A stretch of DNA of 64,000 bases from Burkholderia sp. PAMC 26561 (GCF_001557535.2 NZ_CP014315.1:62001-126000); one strand, 5' to 3'; shown: positions 45,072-54,470, counted from the first letter of the stretch. Translations and numbers: made by a program. The notes: generated by a model from the sequence alone, not told the origin.

Positions 45072-46106
45072 ATGAAATTGTTTTGCCGCGCTGCACTGAC
45101 ATTGCTCGCGTCGCTGCTGCTCTGCACCGCCTCGCACGCCGAGCCTGAAGTCATACAAGGCTCACTTGGAGACGTCATCCGCGTTCCGATAACTGCCGAC
45201 TGCCCGGCGCAGTCCGTTGTCCGGCAATACACGCTGATCGTCGATGGCAACAACACCGGCATCCCGGCGCAAGGTTGCGGGGGCGACCCGCACGCCGTAT
45301 CGTTCCTGCTGGACGGGACAAGCGGTGCGGTACCGCCGGAGAACGCGGCGGCATGGCATCGGATGACCGGCTTTCCGTGGCAAGGCAACGGTTCCGCGCT
45401 TGCGCGCGAGCTCTCGGCAAGCGTCGCCGGCGCCGACGGCAAGTCGGTCGCCGGCCCGGGCACCACGCTTTTGTTCACTTGGTCGCGCGCGTGGCGTATT
45501 GCGGTAGCCGTCGTCATAGCCATCGCGACGGTGGCGCTCTTCGTCTGTCTCGGGGCGAAAACGGCCATGCTGCGGGACGTGGGCGCCGAGACCACCGTTC
45601 CCTTTCAGGACCGCACGTTCAGCCTCGCGCGCACGCAGATGGCTTGGTGGACAGCGATTATCGTAGTGTCTTATGTGTTCGAATGGCTCGCGCTCGGTGG
45701 GGTGCCCCCGCTATCCGCGCAGCCGCTCGTCCTGATGGGTTTCTACAGCGTCCTCGGCGTCACGGCGCGCGGGGTGGACCTGTCGAGGCGCACGCAATTC
45801 CCACCGACGACACCGCATTTTTTCAAGGACCTCACAAGCGACGAAAGCGGCGTCGCCGTCCACCGGGTGCAAATGCTCATCTTTACGATCGTGGTCGGCC
45901 TGATGTTCCTCAATCAGGTCTTTACCACCTGCACGATGCCCCGGTTCGATATCAACACGCTCTTGCTGCTGGGTATCAGCGGTGCAACCTACATTGGCTT
46001 CAAGACGACCGAAGCGCAGCCGAAGACCGATGGCGCGGCAACATCGGAAGACATGGCGGGCGAAGCGTTCAAGTCGGGGTATTCCACGGGGGACGCTCAC
46101 CCCTGA
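45072..46106 (+). CDS. Exported membrane protein of unknown function
   Basis: A 344-residue protein with a signal peptide (residues 1-23, SHA-E) and a periplasmic domain of about 110 residues containing three cysteines. About five hydrophobic helices follow (near 138-158, 195-213, 222-240, 275-295 and 304-320). It was not recognised as any known family. GGGAGG precedes ATG 45072, 13 bases after the lysozyme stop, so the two are one operon; the DUF2235 gene follows 34 bases later. It may anchor, secrete or restrain the lysozyme and lipase. It resembles the divergent 42936 gene in general design, not in sequence. Confidence 0.65.
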   Translation: MKLFCRAALTLLASLLLCTASHAEPEVIQGSLGDVIRVPITADCPAQSVVRQYTLIVDGNNTGIPAQGCGGDPHAVSFLLDGTSGAVPPENAAAWHRMTGFPWQGNGSALARELSASVAGADGKSVAGPGTTLLFTWSRAWRIAVAVVIAIATVALFVCLGAKTAMLRDVGAETTVPFQDRTFSLARTQMAWWTAIIVVSYVFEWLALGGVPPLSAQPLVLMGFYSVLGVTARGVDLSRRTQFPPTTPHFFKDLTSDESGVAVHRVQMLIFTIVVGLMFLNQVFTTCTMPRFDINTLLLLGISGATYIGFKTTEAQPKTDGAATSEDMAGEAFKSGYSTGDAHP

Positions 46107-46140
46107 TTCGCCGCAACGCAATCCAACAAAAAGGAGAGTC

Positions 46141-47340
46141 ATGCCAAAGAATATTGTGTTCTGTGCCGACGGCACCTGGAACGGCCCCAACTCCGGCGAA
46201 GATGACGACACGCCCAAGACCACCAACGTATGGAAGCTGTTCCTGAACCTTGCCAGCGATCCGCATTCGGGCGCCGTGGTCTATGCAACCGAACAAGAAT
46301 CGTCGCTGACTGCGGATGGGACATGCCTGCAAGTGGCCAAGTATCTGCACGGCGTGGGCGACTCGGACAACGCCATCATCAAGATGCTCGGCGGCGTTTT
46401 CGGGTGGGGATTGATCGCGCGGATCGTCCGCGGTTACACGTTCATCTCGCGCAATTACGAAGAGGGCGACCGCATCTTCATCATCGGCTTCAGTCGCGGG
46501 TCCTACACCGCCCGCGCGCTTGGCGGACTGATCGTCGATCAGGGTTTGCTCAATGCAAAGACGCTCGATCTGGCCGACCCGATAGTCGGTTATCGCAACG
46601 GGGTTGCTGCATGGCGCGCGCATCGTTCGAACCGGGTGACGGCCATATCGAAGACGTGGAACACTTCCATTGTTTCATTGTTCAGGGATGTAACGAGCTT
46701 CCTGACACTGAATCCGCCCATCGATCCCAAGGATCTCGTTCCAAACGTAAAAATCCAGGCAATCGGAGTGTGGGATACGGTCGGCGCCATGGGCATTCCG
46801 CTCTATGTGGAATCCAACGATGCACGCGTGGACGTGTTCCGCTTTGCCGATACATCCTTGAGCCCCGCTGTGCAGTACGGTTTTCATGCGATCAGCCTGG
46901 ACGAAGAGCGCGGCGACTTTACGCCGACGCTGTGGGACGAACGCGCGAACGTCACGCAAGTGCTTTTCCCCGGCGCGCATTCGGATGTCGGCGGAGGTTA
47001 CCCTTCTACGGACAACGAAAGTGGTTTGTCCGATTGTGCGCTCGCATGGATGACAAGCAGTCTGGCCGAGATCGACAACGGCATCATTTTCCAGAATCCT
47101 TACCTGCCGATGTCGCCAAGCGCCCTTGGGGTAGCGCATCGACCGTGGGCGAGCGGCGTGTTCGTCGATCTTCCGCATGGACCGCGCGACTTCTCGAAGT
47201 TCCTTCCGCTTTGCGCCTATCACTCGATTCGTGATCGTCTTGCGGGAACATCAGTGCTTGGAGACCCGGCAGGCACCCCTGGTCCTTATGTTCCTTCGAC
47301 ACTTGCGAACTATTTCCCGACCGTCAAGACATGGATCTGA
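46141..47340 (+). CDS. DUF2235 alpha/beta hydrolase, Tle1/phospholipase-like
   Basis: A 399-residue alpha/beta hydrolase of the DUF2235 family. The N-terminal FCADGTWNG is diagnostic. The nucleophile elbow GFSRGS places Ser118, the acid may be Asp212 (VWDTVGAMG) and the histidine is His280 in GAHSDVGGGY, a complete triad. Relatives include the type VI secretion phospholipase effector Tle1. No T6SS adaptor, VgrG or immunity gene is seen here. AAAGGAGA precedes ATG 46141. It is third in the operon after lysozyme and membrane protein, so the operon combines a cell-wall and a lipid-degrading activity. Confidence 0.85.
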   Translation: MPKNIVFCADGTWNGPNSGEDDDTPKTTNVWKLFLNLASDPHSGAVVYATEQESSLTADGTCLQVAKYLHGVGDSDNAIIKMLGGVFGWGLIARIVRGYTFISRNYEEGDRIFIIGFSRGSYTARALGGLIVDQGLLNAKTLDLADPIVGYRNGVAAWRAHRSNRVTAISKTWNTSIVSLFRDVTSFLTLNPPIDPKDLVPNVKIQAIGVWDTVGAMGIPLYVESNDARVDVFRFADTSLSPAVQYGFHAISLDEERGDFTPTLWDERANVTQVLFPGAHSDVGGGYPSTDNESGLSDCALAWMTSSLAEIDNGIIFQNPYLPMSPSALGVAHRPWASGVFVDLPHGPRDFSKFLPLCAYHSIRDRLAGTSVLGDPAGTPGPYVPSTLANYFPTVKTWI

Positions 47341-47359
47341 CGACAAGGCGAACACGTTG

Positions 47360-47395
47360 TGGGGCATCGGGCATGACAAGCCGCCCGATGCCCCA
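47360..47395. terminator. Strong 13-bp hairpin between convergent genes
   Basis: Arms TGGGGCATCGGGC (47360-47372) and GCCCGATGCCCCA (47383-47395) pair perfectly around a 10-base loop. It lies between the DUF2235 stop and the convergent DUF4148 stop. There is no clear T-tract, so it is a bidirectional stem rather than a textbook terminator. Confidence 0.65.
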
Positions 47396-47404
47396 CGCAC
47401 TACC

Positions 47405-47737
47405 TTACTGTCCCTTGTAGACCGCTTGTGTATCGACCGCGGCTTGTGGGCGTCCCGCCTGCGATGAACCGCTGGACGACGTCCCGTACTCGCTGTTTTG
47501 CGGCATCTGCATCTGCGCCTGCGCCTGGTTCTTTTCGGCCACGCGGGCGAGCGCGGCTTGCAGTTCAGCAGGGTAAGTCGTGTCGCTGGCGCTGCCGGTG
47601 TATCCGGCTTCGCGAAGCTGCACGAGTTCATTATTCACTTGCTCACGAGTGATTGGCCCGTTTCCCTGCTGAGCAAATGAGGTGATCGGCGCGGCCAGAA
47701 CCGAAACAACAAGGACCGCATAGATCGACGATTTCAT
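47405..47737 (-). CDS. DUF4148 family secreted protein
   Basis: A 110-residue exported protein with a signal peptide (residues 1-22, TSFAQ) and the DUF4148 pattern TREQVNNELVQLREAGY followed by DTTYPAELQAAL. A Gln/Ser-rich tail follows. These proteins are abundant in Burkholderia and related genera; their role is unknown, perhaps in stress. GGAGGTAA precedes the ATG. It is not cotranscribed with other genes. Confidence 0.9.
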   Translation of the reverse strand: MKSSIYAVLVVSVLAAPITSFAQQGNGPITREQVNNELVQLREAGYTGSASDTTYPAELQAALARVAEKNQAQAQMQMPQNSEYGTSSSGSSQAGRPQAAVDTQAVYKGQ

Positions 47738-48078
47738 AGTTACCTCCAGAAGTTGTGTCCTGCGACTGAGAGCCAGATACGCAGGGTATTTCCCCGGTGT
47801 GATAAAAATTTAATCGCCGGTGTTACACACGATTAGTAAGTTTCTTATATGCCATGTAACGCCGACTCAGGCATGGCCCAGCTCAACCGTGCACCCTTCT
47901 TGTCGTAATCCCTTACTACGTGCTTCGATCAATCAAGCCCACCACATCGATCGGCCCGGTTGATCCGGGAGTGATTGTTATCGATCGATGAATGTAGTGT
48001 CGTCGGCAAACGGACTTGCCGAAACCATGCATGAGAAGGGGCTGAAGGAGCCCGTCGGAAGGAGGGATGCGTTTGACT
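47738..48078. other. Intergenic region, no gene seen
   Basis: 341 bases between the DUF4148 start and the LacI stop. It holds the DUF4148 promoter in an AT-rich stretch near 47810-47850, and a small stem CGGCAA-N7-TTGCCG at 48003-48021 that could end the LacI transcript. No open frame has coding character. Confidence 0.5.
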
Positions 48079-49146
48079 CTAGACCGTCTCGCGCTCGACG
48101 ATGTGAAAGCCTACGTCGCTGATGCTCGCATGCTGCTCGCCTCTCAGGCGTGCGAGCAGACACTGCGCTGCGTTGAGGCCGATATGCGTGCCGTCCACGC
48201 GCACAGTGGTGAGGGTGGGGCTTGTTTCCGATGCAAATTCAAGGTCGCCGAATCCGCATATGGACAACTGCGACGGCACGTCGATACCGCGCCGTTTCGC
48301 TTCGCCAAGCACGCCGATGGCAAGCAGATCCGAGCCGCAAAACACGGCGTCCAGTTGCGGCATGCGGGCGAGCAATTCCGGCAGCGCGGCTTTGCCCACC
48401 GATACCGAACTCGGCGGCGACACGATCACGTCGGCAATGTTGCAGATTCCTTCATGGGCGAAACGCGCTCGAAAGCCGGTGATGCGCGCGATCGCGCGGT
48501 CGTCGTTGGCGGAAACGAGCCCCGGATAACGCACGCCCCGCGCAATGAAGCGCTCGGCCACCGCAACGCCCACTTGATAATGCGAAAAACCCACGAGCAT
48601 ATCGATAGGCGTGTCCGTCATGTCCCACGTTTCTACAATCGGAATACCGACGTTGCGCAGCCGCTCACGCAACGAATCCGTATGCGCGACGCCGGTCAGC
48701 AGCACACCTTCGGGACGCCGGCTCAGCACCGCGTCGAGCAGGGTTTCTTCGCTCGTGTCGCTGTAGCCGCTGAGCGCGAGCAGCACCTGATACCCGGCCT
48801 TCGACATCGTTTCGCTAAAGACTTGAATGGTTTCCGAGAACAACGAATGCGCGATGGTCGGCACAATGGCCGCGATCAACCGTGACCTCGACGAAGACAA
48901 TCCCCCTGCCAGCCGGTTCGGCACATAGCCAAGCTTCTGGACGACCCGCCGCACGCGCTCGAGCGTTTCGGGCGCGACGGTTTCGGGACTGTTGAATACG
49001 CGCGAAACCGTGATGGGCGAGACGCCTGCGGCCGTGGCGACGTCGGTGATCCGCAAGCCCTTCGGGCCGCCGCGCGTTCGCTTCACGCGCGTGGCGCCAC
49101 TAGTTGGGTCATCGATGGAAAACGCAGCGGGCTTGTCGTTCGGCAT
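48079..49146 (-). CDS. LacI family transcriptional regulator, GntR-like
   Basis: A 355-residue repressor. The HTH is at residues 30-56 (LRITDVATAAGVSPITVSRVF) and the hinge helix in PNRLAGGLSSSRS; the periplasmic-binding-like effector domain follows. The subgroup is that of gluconate-type repressors. It is last in a minus-strand cluster with an ACS transporter, RraA-like aldolase and IlvD/Edd dehydratase, so it most likely controls that sugar-acid operon; a fitting operator is at 53096-53111. Confidence 0.9.
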   Translation of the reverse strand: MPNDKPAAFSIDDPTSGATRVKRTRGGPKGLRITDVATAAGVSPITVSRVFNSPETVAPETLERVRRVVQKLGYVPNRLAGGLSSSRSRLIAAIVPTIAHSLFSETIQVFSETMSKAGYQVLLALSGYSDTSEETLLDAVLSRRPEGVLLTGVAHTDSLRERLRNVGIPIVETWDMTDTPIDMLVGFSHYQVGVAVAERFIARGVRYPGLVSANDDRAIARITGFRARFAHEGICNIADVIVSPPSSVSVGKAALPELLARMPQLDAVFCGSDLLAIGVLGEAKRRGIDVPSQLSICGFGDLEFASETSPTLTTVRVDGTHIGLNAAQCLLARLRGEQHASISDVGFHIVERETV

Positions 49147-49210
49147 GATTCGCTTGGAGCGTGGAAAGGTTAAACGCCGCTATTGTAGTTGGCAGCCGGT
49201 GCCAGGCAAC

Positions 49211-50545
49211 TCAAGCCGCTTCCACGCGCCGCTCGCGGGCGACATCCCCCTGGGCATGACGCTCACGCCGCATCAGGATCAACGTGACGATACCGAATGT
49301 GAAGAGACACGCTGCTGGAATCAGCATGGGCGCCTTGGTGCTGCCGCTCGCCTGCCTGACCCAGGGCACGAGATTCTGCGCAATGAAACCACCCACGTTC
49401 CCCAGCGAATTGATCGCCGCGATGCCCGCTGCTGCACGCGCGCCGGTCAGGAACCTGGGCGGCAGCGTCCAGAAGCACGGCAGCAGCAAATACATGCAGG
49501 GCGCGCCGAGACTCAACGCAATGAAGCGCAGCGTGTTGGTCGGCAGGAAGACGCTACCGAGAAAAAAGATCACGCCGAGCACCGCTGCGCACAACATGGC
49601 GGCCATCGTGCGGTTCGCCGCACGCAGTTTCGACGGCAGCCATATCAGCACGAGCGTTGCGAGCAGCCACGGAATGATGTTGATCAGGCCGTTGACCGTG
49701 TTGCTCACGCCAAAGCCTTTGACGAGCGTTGGCAGCCAGTAGCTCACGCCGTAGACGGACATCGAAAGCATCATGTAGTACAACGCCATGCCGATCACGC
49801 GCGGTTCCGTCACGACGCTCAGGAAACTGCTCTTTCCGGACTCCGATTGCGCGGCAAGTGCGCGTTCTTTCTCGAGCGTACCGGCGAGCCATTTCTTTTC
49901 GGCATCGGTAATGAATTTCGCTTTGAGCGGAGACTCGGGCAGGTACAGCAATACGACCGCAGTAAGCAGGATCGATGGAATGCCGGTGATGATGAACACC
50001 AACTGCCAGCCTTGCAGACCGAGCAAGCCGCCCTTGTCGAGCAGCCAGCCGCAGATTGGCGCACCCACCATGTTGCCGAGGCTGCTGCCGATCGTGAAGT
50101 AACCCAACATCCGCACGCGATGCCGCGATGGAAACCATAGCGTCAGGTAATAAATCACGCCCGGATAAAGCCCCGCTTCCGAAGCGCCCAGCAGGAAACG
50201 CAGCACATAGAACGAAGTCGCGTTCTTCGTGAACGCGAGCAGCACGGTCACGATGCCCCACGTCAGCATGATGCGCGCGATCCATCGCGGCGCGCCGAAC
50301 TTGTGCAGCAGCAAATTGCTTGGCACTTCGAAAATCAGATAGCCGATAAAAAACAGCGATGCACCCAGCCCGTACGCCACTTCGCTCAAGCCGAGACTGC
50401 CGAGCATCTGCAACTTGGCGAAGCTGATATTCGACCGGTCGATATACGCAATGAGGTAGAGCAAACCGAGGAGCGGCATCAGCCTGAGTGCGATGCGGTT
50501 GATCAGCGGCGTTTCATCGATAGAGGGCTGGGCGGTATCCATCAT
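49211..50545 (-). CDS. MFS transporter, ACS family (sugar acid type)
   Basis: A 444-residue 12-helix transporter of the anion:cation symporter family, with the signature YIDRSNISFAKLQM in helix 1 and EVPSNLLLHKFG after helix 2. Relatives import galactonate, glucarate or other sugar acids with protons. The start ATG overlaps the RraA-like stop in ATGA, so translation is coupled. Neighbouring dehydratase and aldolase genes fit a sugar-acid substrate such as L-arabinonate. Confidence 0.9.
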   Translation of the reverse strand: MMDTAQPSIDETPLINRIALRLMPLLGLLYLIAYIDRSNISFAKLQMLGSLGLSEVAYGLGASLFFIGYLIFEVPSNLLLHKFGAPRWIARIMLTWGIVTVLLAFTKNATSFYVLRFLLGASEAGLYPGVIYYLTLWFPSRHRVRMLGYFTIGSSLGNMVGAPICGWLLDKGGLLGLQGWQLVFIITGIPSILLTAVVLLYLPESPLKAKFITDAEKKWLAGTLEKERALAAQSESGKSSFLSVVTEPRVIGMALYYMMLSMSVYGVSYWLPTLVKGFGVSNTVNGLINIIPWLLATLVLIWLPSKLRAANRTMAAMLCAAVLGVIFFLGSVFLPTNTLRFIALSLGAPCMYLLLPCFWTLPPRFLTGARAAAGIAAINSLGNVGGFIAQNLVPWVRQASGSTKAPMLIPAACLFTFGIVTLILMRRERHAQGDVARERRVEAA

Positions 50546-51273
50546 TTTTGCGCACGCCATTGTGCGTAGGCAGCAAGCGTTTCTTCGTTCGGCGGATACG
50601 TGCCGCGCAAGGGCCTGCCCTCATCGATTCGCTGCGAGATAAAAATTTCCAGTTGCTCCTGTTCGGTTGCATCGCGTGCGACATCTTCCGCCATTTCGTG
50701 CGGCACGATCACGACGCCATCCACATCCGCGACCACGATGTCTCCCGGATAAACCGCCACGCCGCCGCACGCGATCGGCACGTTCATATCGACCGCGTGA
50801 TGCCTGGCCAGATTGAGCGGTGCGCTCGCGCCCGCGCACCACAGCGGCAAGCCGAGGCCGGAGATCGTGCCGCTGTCGCGCACGGCGCCGTCGGAGACCA
50901 TGCCTGCGACGCCGCGCTTCGCAAGCCGCAGCGCGAGAATCGATCCCACCGACGCCACCGACCGGTCGCCGCGGCAGTCCTGCACGAGCACGCTACCCGG
51001 CGGCGCGCTCTCGACCGCCTTGCGTTGTGGATGGTCCGGGTCCTGGAACACCCCCACGTGATCGATGTCCTCACGCGCCGGAATATTGCGCAGCGTGAAC
51101 GCAGGGCCGACAAGATTCGGCGCGCCCGGCTCCGGCTTCACGAGCGGAGCGACGCCTTGCAGGAAGACATTGCGCAAGCCGCGCTTGAACAACTGCGTGG
51201 TGAGCGTCGCCGTGCTGACATGGCGCAACAACTCCAGCGCTTCGGCGCTGACGGCGGTACCGGAGGAAGTCAT
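50542..51273 (-). CDS. RraA-family aldolase-like protein
   Basis: A 243-residue protein of the RraA/HMG-aldolase fold. Key stretches are GMVSDGAVRDSGTI, with the Arg-Asp pair that holds the metal and substrate, and GVAVYPGDIVVADVDGVVIVP. In E. coli RraA inhibits RNase E, but catabolic relatives cleave 4-hydroxy-4-methyl-2-oxoglutarate or similar 2-oxo acids. Between a sugar-acid dehydratase and a transporter, the aldolase role is far more likely, cleaving a 2-keto-3-deoxy acid. Confidence 0.85.
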   Translation of the reverse strand: MTSSGTAVSAEALELLRHVSTATLTTQLFKRGLRNVFLQGVAPLVKPEPGAPNLVGPAFTLRNIPAREDIDHVGVFQDPDHPQRKAVESAPPGSVLVQDCRGDRSVASVGSILALRLAKRGVAGMVSDGAVRDSGTISGLGLPLWCAGASAPLNLARHHAVDMNVPIACGGVAVYPGDIVVADVDGVVIVPHEMAEDVARDATEQEQLEIFISQRIDEGRPLRGTYPPNEETLAAYAQWRAQK

Positions 51274-51295
51274 TTAGTCAGTACTCGGAATAAAA

Positions 51296-53062
51296 TTAAT
51301 GAATCTCGGGTTCGTCGCGATCGGCGTTCGTGGAGGCGGTGGACGTCGTGGATGCCGTCAGCGGTTCTTCGAGGAAATCGAAGTCGCAACCCTTGTTCGC
51401 CTGCGTGACATGAAGCTGGTGCATCACGCCGAACCCCCGTTCGAATGGTCGCTTCGGCGCTTTCCATGCAGCCTTGCGCGCGGCGAGTTCTTCGTCGCTG
51501 ACATTGAGATGAAGGCGCCGGCCGGGGACATCGAGTTCAATCATGTCGCCGTCCCGCACCAACGCAAGCGGACCGCCTACGAACGATTCAGGCGCCACAT
51601 GCAGCACGCACGCGCCGTAACTCGTGCCGCTCATGCGTGCGTCGGAGATGCGAACCATGTCGCGCACGCCTTGTTTCAGGAGCTTTTGCGGTATCGGCAA
51701 CTGGCCCCACTCCGGCATGCCCGGTGCGCCGACGGGTCCTGCGTGCTGCAGCACGATCACGGACGCGGCAGTGATGTCGAGGTCTTCGTTGTCGATGCGC
51801 GCCGCCATGTCCGCGTAATCCTTGAATACCACGGCCGGGCCACGCGCTTTCAGCAGATGCTGTTCCATTGCGGCGGGTTTGATCACGGCGCCATCGGGGG
51901 CGAGATTGCCGGTCAGCACCGCGAGGCCATCGCGTTCCACGACCGGGTTGTCGCGCTTGCGGATGACGTCGGTATCGAAGATCTCCGCGCCTTCTATGTT
52001 CTCCGCGAGCGTCGTGCCGCTCACCGTCATTTGCGAACCGTCGATCAGCTTTCCCAGCTCCACGAGCAGCGCGCGCAAACCGCCTGCGTAGAAGAAGTCT
52101 TCCATCAGGTACTTGCCCGCCGGACGCAGGTTGGCGAGCACGGGCGTGATGCGCGCGAGTTCATCGAAGCGCGCCGTCGTCAGGTCGATGCCCGCGCGGC
52201 GCGCCACCGCCACCAGATGGACGATCGCGTTGGTCGATCCCGACATGGACAGCACGGTGGTGACGGCGTTATCGAAGGATTTGGCGGTCAGGATGTCCGA
52301 TGGCTTCTGGTCCGTCCAGACCATCTCCACGATCCGCTGGCCCGTGAGCGAAGCGAACTGCGCGTGGCGCGAGTCGACAGCGGGTATCGATGAAAACCCC
52401 GGCAGGATCAGGCCGAGCGCCTCGGTGGCGGTGGTCATGGTCGATGCCGTGCCCATGGTCATGCAATGGCCCGGCGAGCGTGCGATACCACTTTCGATGC
52501 CCTTCCATTCCTCTTCCGTGATTTTCCCGGCGCGAAGTTCGGCCCAGTATTTCCAGGTATCGGACCCGCTGCCGAGCGTCCGGCCGTTCCAGTTGCCGCG
52601 CAGCATTGGGCCGGCGGGCAAGAAGATGGTCGGCAAGTTCATGCTGATGGCACCCATCAACAGGCCGGGCGTGGTCTTGTCGCAACCGCCCATCAGGACA
52701 CAGCCGTCGAACTGATACGACTTCAGCAGTTCCTCGGTTTCCATCGCGAGGAAGTTGCGGTAAAGCATGGTGGTCGGTTTCTGGAACGGCTCGGCAAGCG
52801 TCATGACCGGCATTTCGACCGGGAAGCCGCCGGCTTGCCAGACGCCGCGCTTGACCTCTTCCACGCGCTGCTTGAAGTGCGTGTGGCACGAGTTGATTTC
52901 GCTCCACGTGTTCACTACCGCAATGACGGGTTTGCCCATGTAATCGGACGGGTGATAGCCCATTTGCGCGGTACGCGACCGATGTCCGAACGAGCGCAGG
53001 TCATTCACGCCATACCAACGAAAGCTTCGAAGTTCTTCTGGGGTTTTACGTTTTGGGGCCAA
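51296..53062 (-). CDS. IlvD/Edd family dehydratase, L-arabinonate dehydratase-like
   Basis: A 588-residue Fe-S dehydratase. The cluster cysteines are Cys59 (NSCHTH), Cys127 (GGCDKTTPG, with Lys129 as the modified lysine position) and Cys200 (PGHCMTMGT). The C-terminal [13 protein letters not shown] gives the catalytic serine. Positions 59, 127 and 200 coincide with those I recall for the characterised L-arabinonate dehydratase of Rhizobium. It converts a sugar acid to its 2-keto-3-deoxy form, which the RraA-like enzyme could cleave. The first gene of the operon, preceded by a LacI-type operator. Confidence 0.9.
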   Translation of the reverse strand: MAPKRKTPEELRSFRWYGVNDLRSFGHRSRTAQMGYHPSDYMGKPVIAVVNTWSEINSCHTHFKQRVEEVKRGVWQAGGFPVEMPVMTLAEPFQKPTTMLYRNFLAMETEELLKSYQFDGCVLMGGCDKTTPGLLMGAISMNLPTIFLPAGPMLRGNWNGRTLGSGSDTWKYWAELRAGKITEEEWKGIESGIARSPGHCMTMGTASTMTTATEALGLILPGFSSIPAVDSRHAQFASLTGQRIVEMVWTDQKPSDILTAKSFDNAVTTVLSMSGSTNAIVHLVAVARRAGIDLTTARFDELARITPVLANLRPAGKYLMEDFFYAGGLRALLVELGKLIDGSQMTVSGTTLAENIEGAEIFDTDVIRKRDNPVVERDGLAVLTGNLAPDGAVIKPAAMEQHLLKARGPAVVFKDYADMAARIDNEDLDITAASVIVLQHAGPVGAPGMPEWGQLPIPQKLLKQGVRDMVRISDARMSGTSYGACVLHVAPESFVGGPLALVRDGDMIELDVPGRRLHLNVSDEELAARKAAWKAPKRPFERGFGVMHQLHVTQANKGCDFDFLEEPLTASTTSTASTNADRDEPEIH

Positions 53063-53095
53063 GCTTTTCTCCAGGCCGGGTTGTATCGTGAACGG

Positions 53096-53111
53096 ATGGT
53101 AACGCTATCAT
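53096..53111. promoter_or_regulatory. Candidate LacI/GntR-type operator ATGGTAACGCTATCAT
   Basis: A 16-bp imperfect palindrome (12 of 16 positions symmetric) with a central CG, about 34 bases before the dehydratase start. Its form resembles the gluconate-repressor operator (ATGTTACC-type arms). The LacI protein at 48079-49146 is the likely binder. Confidence 0.6.
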
Positions 53112-53168
53112 TCCAGATCGTCCGTAGGGGGTTTTACGGACGAACTGGTCGATCAGCGGGTGCGGCGC

Positions 53169-53846
53169 CTACCCAATCCGCATTTGTTCGATCGTCGCAT
53201 CGACCAGCGCGTCAGCGCTTTCCACGCCGTCGGCTGCGAGCGCGAGGCCGTTCAGGCGTCCATCGATAAGCAAGGTGGCGAGGCCGTGCACATAAGCCCA
53301 GGCGGCGGTCATGGCGACGGCGCGGGTGGCATCGAGTTTTGGCGGTGGCTGCGTCGCTTCCGGGGTGTCATCGGTGACATCGGATAAAGCCATTGCCGAT
53401 GCACGCCGCGCCTCGACCAGCGATGGACGCGTGTTGTCGAGCATTTCCGCTCGCGACATGAGCCGGAACAAATCCGGGTTCGTCACCGCGAAACTCACGT
53501 AGCCGCGCGCAATGGCACGGCGCCGTTGCGGCCCGGGCTGCAGGCCATGCGCGTGTTTCGCCATGGTTTCGGTGAGACGAAGATGGCCGCTCGCTGCGAG
53601 TTCGCTCAGGACGCCGGCGGTATCGCCGAAATGATGTTGGGGCGCCGTGTGCGACACGCCGGCTTCGCGCGCGATGGATCGCAGGCTCAGCCCGCCGATG
53701 CCGTCATGGCGAAGCACGGTTTCAGCCGCCGCCAGCAGCGCGTTGGGGAGCGAACCGTGGTGATAGGGCTTTTGCTCGGACGTTACATCAGCGGACTGCG
53801 TTTTCTTCGACCGGGAAACCGCTGCGGGTTTTCGGCTTTCGTTCAT
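53169..53846 (-). CDS. TetR family transcriptional regulator
   Basis: A 225-residue regulator. The N-terminal HTH is at residues 33-75 (GGLSLRSIAREAGVSHTAPQHHFG), and the C-terminal ligand domain is of the WHG type (AWAYVHGLATLLIDGRL). It sits just upstream of the dehydratase operon on the same strand and divergent from the response regulator; 273 bases (53847-54119) separate it from the latter. The target is not evident. Confidence 0.88.
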   Translation of the reverse strand: MNESRKPAAVSRSKKTQSADVTSEQKPYHHGSLPNALLAAAETVLRHDGIGGLSLRSIAREAGVSHTAPQHHFGDTAGVLSELAASGHLRLTETMAKHAHGLQPGPQRRRAIARGYVSFAVTNPDLFRLMSRAEMLDNTRPSLVEARRASAMALSDVTDDTPEATQPPPKLDATRAVAMTAAWAYVHGLATLLIDGRLNGLALAADGVESADALVDATIEQMRIG

Positions 53847-54119
53847 AGGGAATCACGGACAAGGAGATGAGAGGGGCTCTAAAAACTTTCCAACGGAAAC
53901 ATGCTCGCGGCGTGCGCTGCGATTGTCAACTGCTTTTCTCGCGCTTGTAACAATGACCCGCACGCCGCAGACAAATACGCCGGACGTGCGCCACGGCTGC
54001 GCCGGCGTCACCTGGCATTGTCGTTGCATAGCTTGTCTGTGAACGCGCGATCTCGTTCATCCCACCTGCCAGCAGGACGAAAACTCCGAGCAGAAAAACC
54101 GCTTAATACCGAGGGAATC

Positions 54120-54470
54120 GTGCATATCCTTTTTATCGACGACCATAAAGATTCAGCCGATGCATTTGGCGAAATAGCCTCGGGCCTGGGACACAAAGTG
54201 CAGGTGGCGTATGACGGCCGCGCCGCGCTGGAGCTGACGCAAGCGCAGAGCTTCGACGTGGTTTTCTTCGACATCGAACTGCCGGACGCCGACGGCCGCG
54301 AACTTTGCAGGAAGGTGCGCGAAGACGGTGCATCGCGTGACGCGTGCGTGATCGCGGTGACCGGGCGCACCGATCTGCGCGACGATGACCTCGAACCGTT
54401 CGACGGATATCTCCACAAACCGATCAGCGCCGGCGCTTTGGAACGGGCGCTGCGGTTTTCCGAAGGGTAA
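54120..54470 (+). CDS. Single-domain response regulator (CheY-like)
   Basis: A 116-residue receiver domain: acidic pair Asp7/Asp8, phosphoacceptor Asp51 (VVFFDIELPDADG), Thr81 and Lys100 (YLHKPIS). There is no output domain. GTG 54120 has GAGGGA upstream and begins exactly at the receiver fold; the longer open frame (from 53901) is not supported. No kinase adjoins it, and it may serve the orphan kinases elsewhere in the window or a separate system. Confidence 0.85.
   Translation: MHILFIDDHKDSADAFGEIASGLGHKVQVAYDGRAALELTQAQSFDVVFFDIELPDADGRELCRKVREDGASRDACVIAVTGRTDLRDDDLEPFDGYLHKPISAGALERALRFSEG

Noticed and set aside
46141..47340. A complete T6SS effector locus around the DUF2235 gene
   Set aside because: There is no VgrG, PAAR, adaptor or typical immunity gene within several kilobases.
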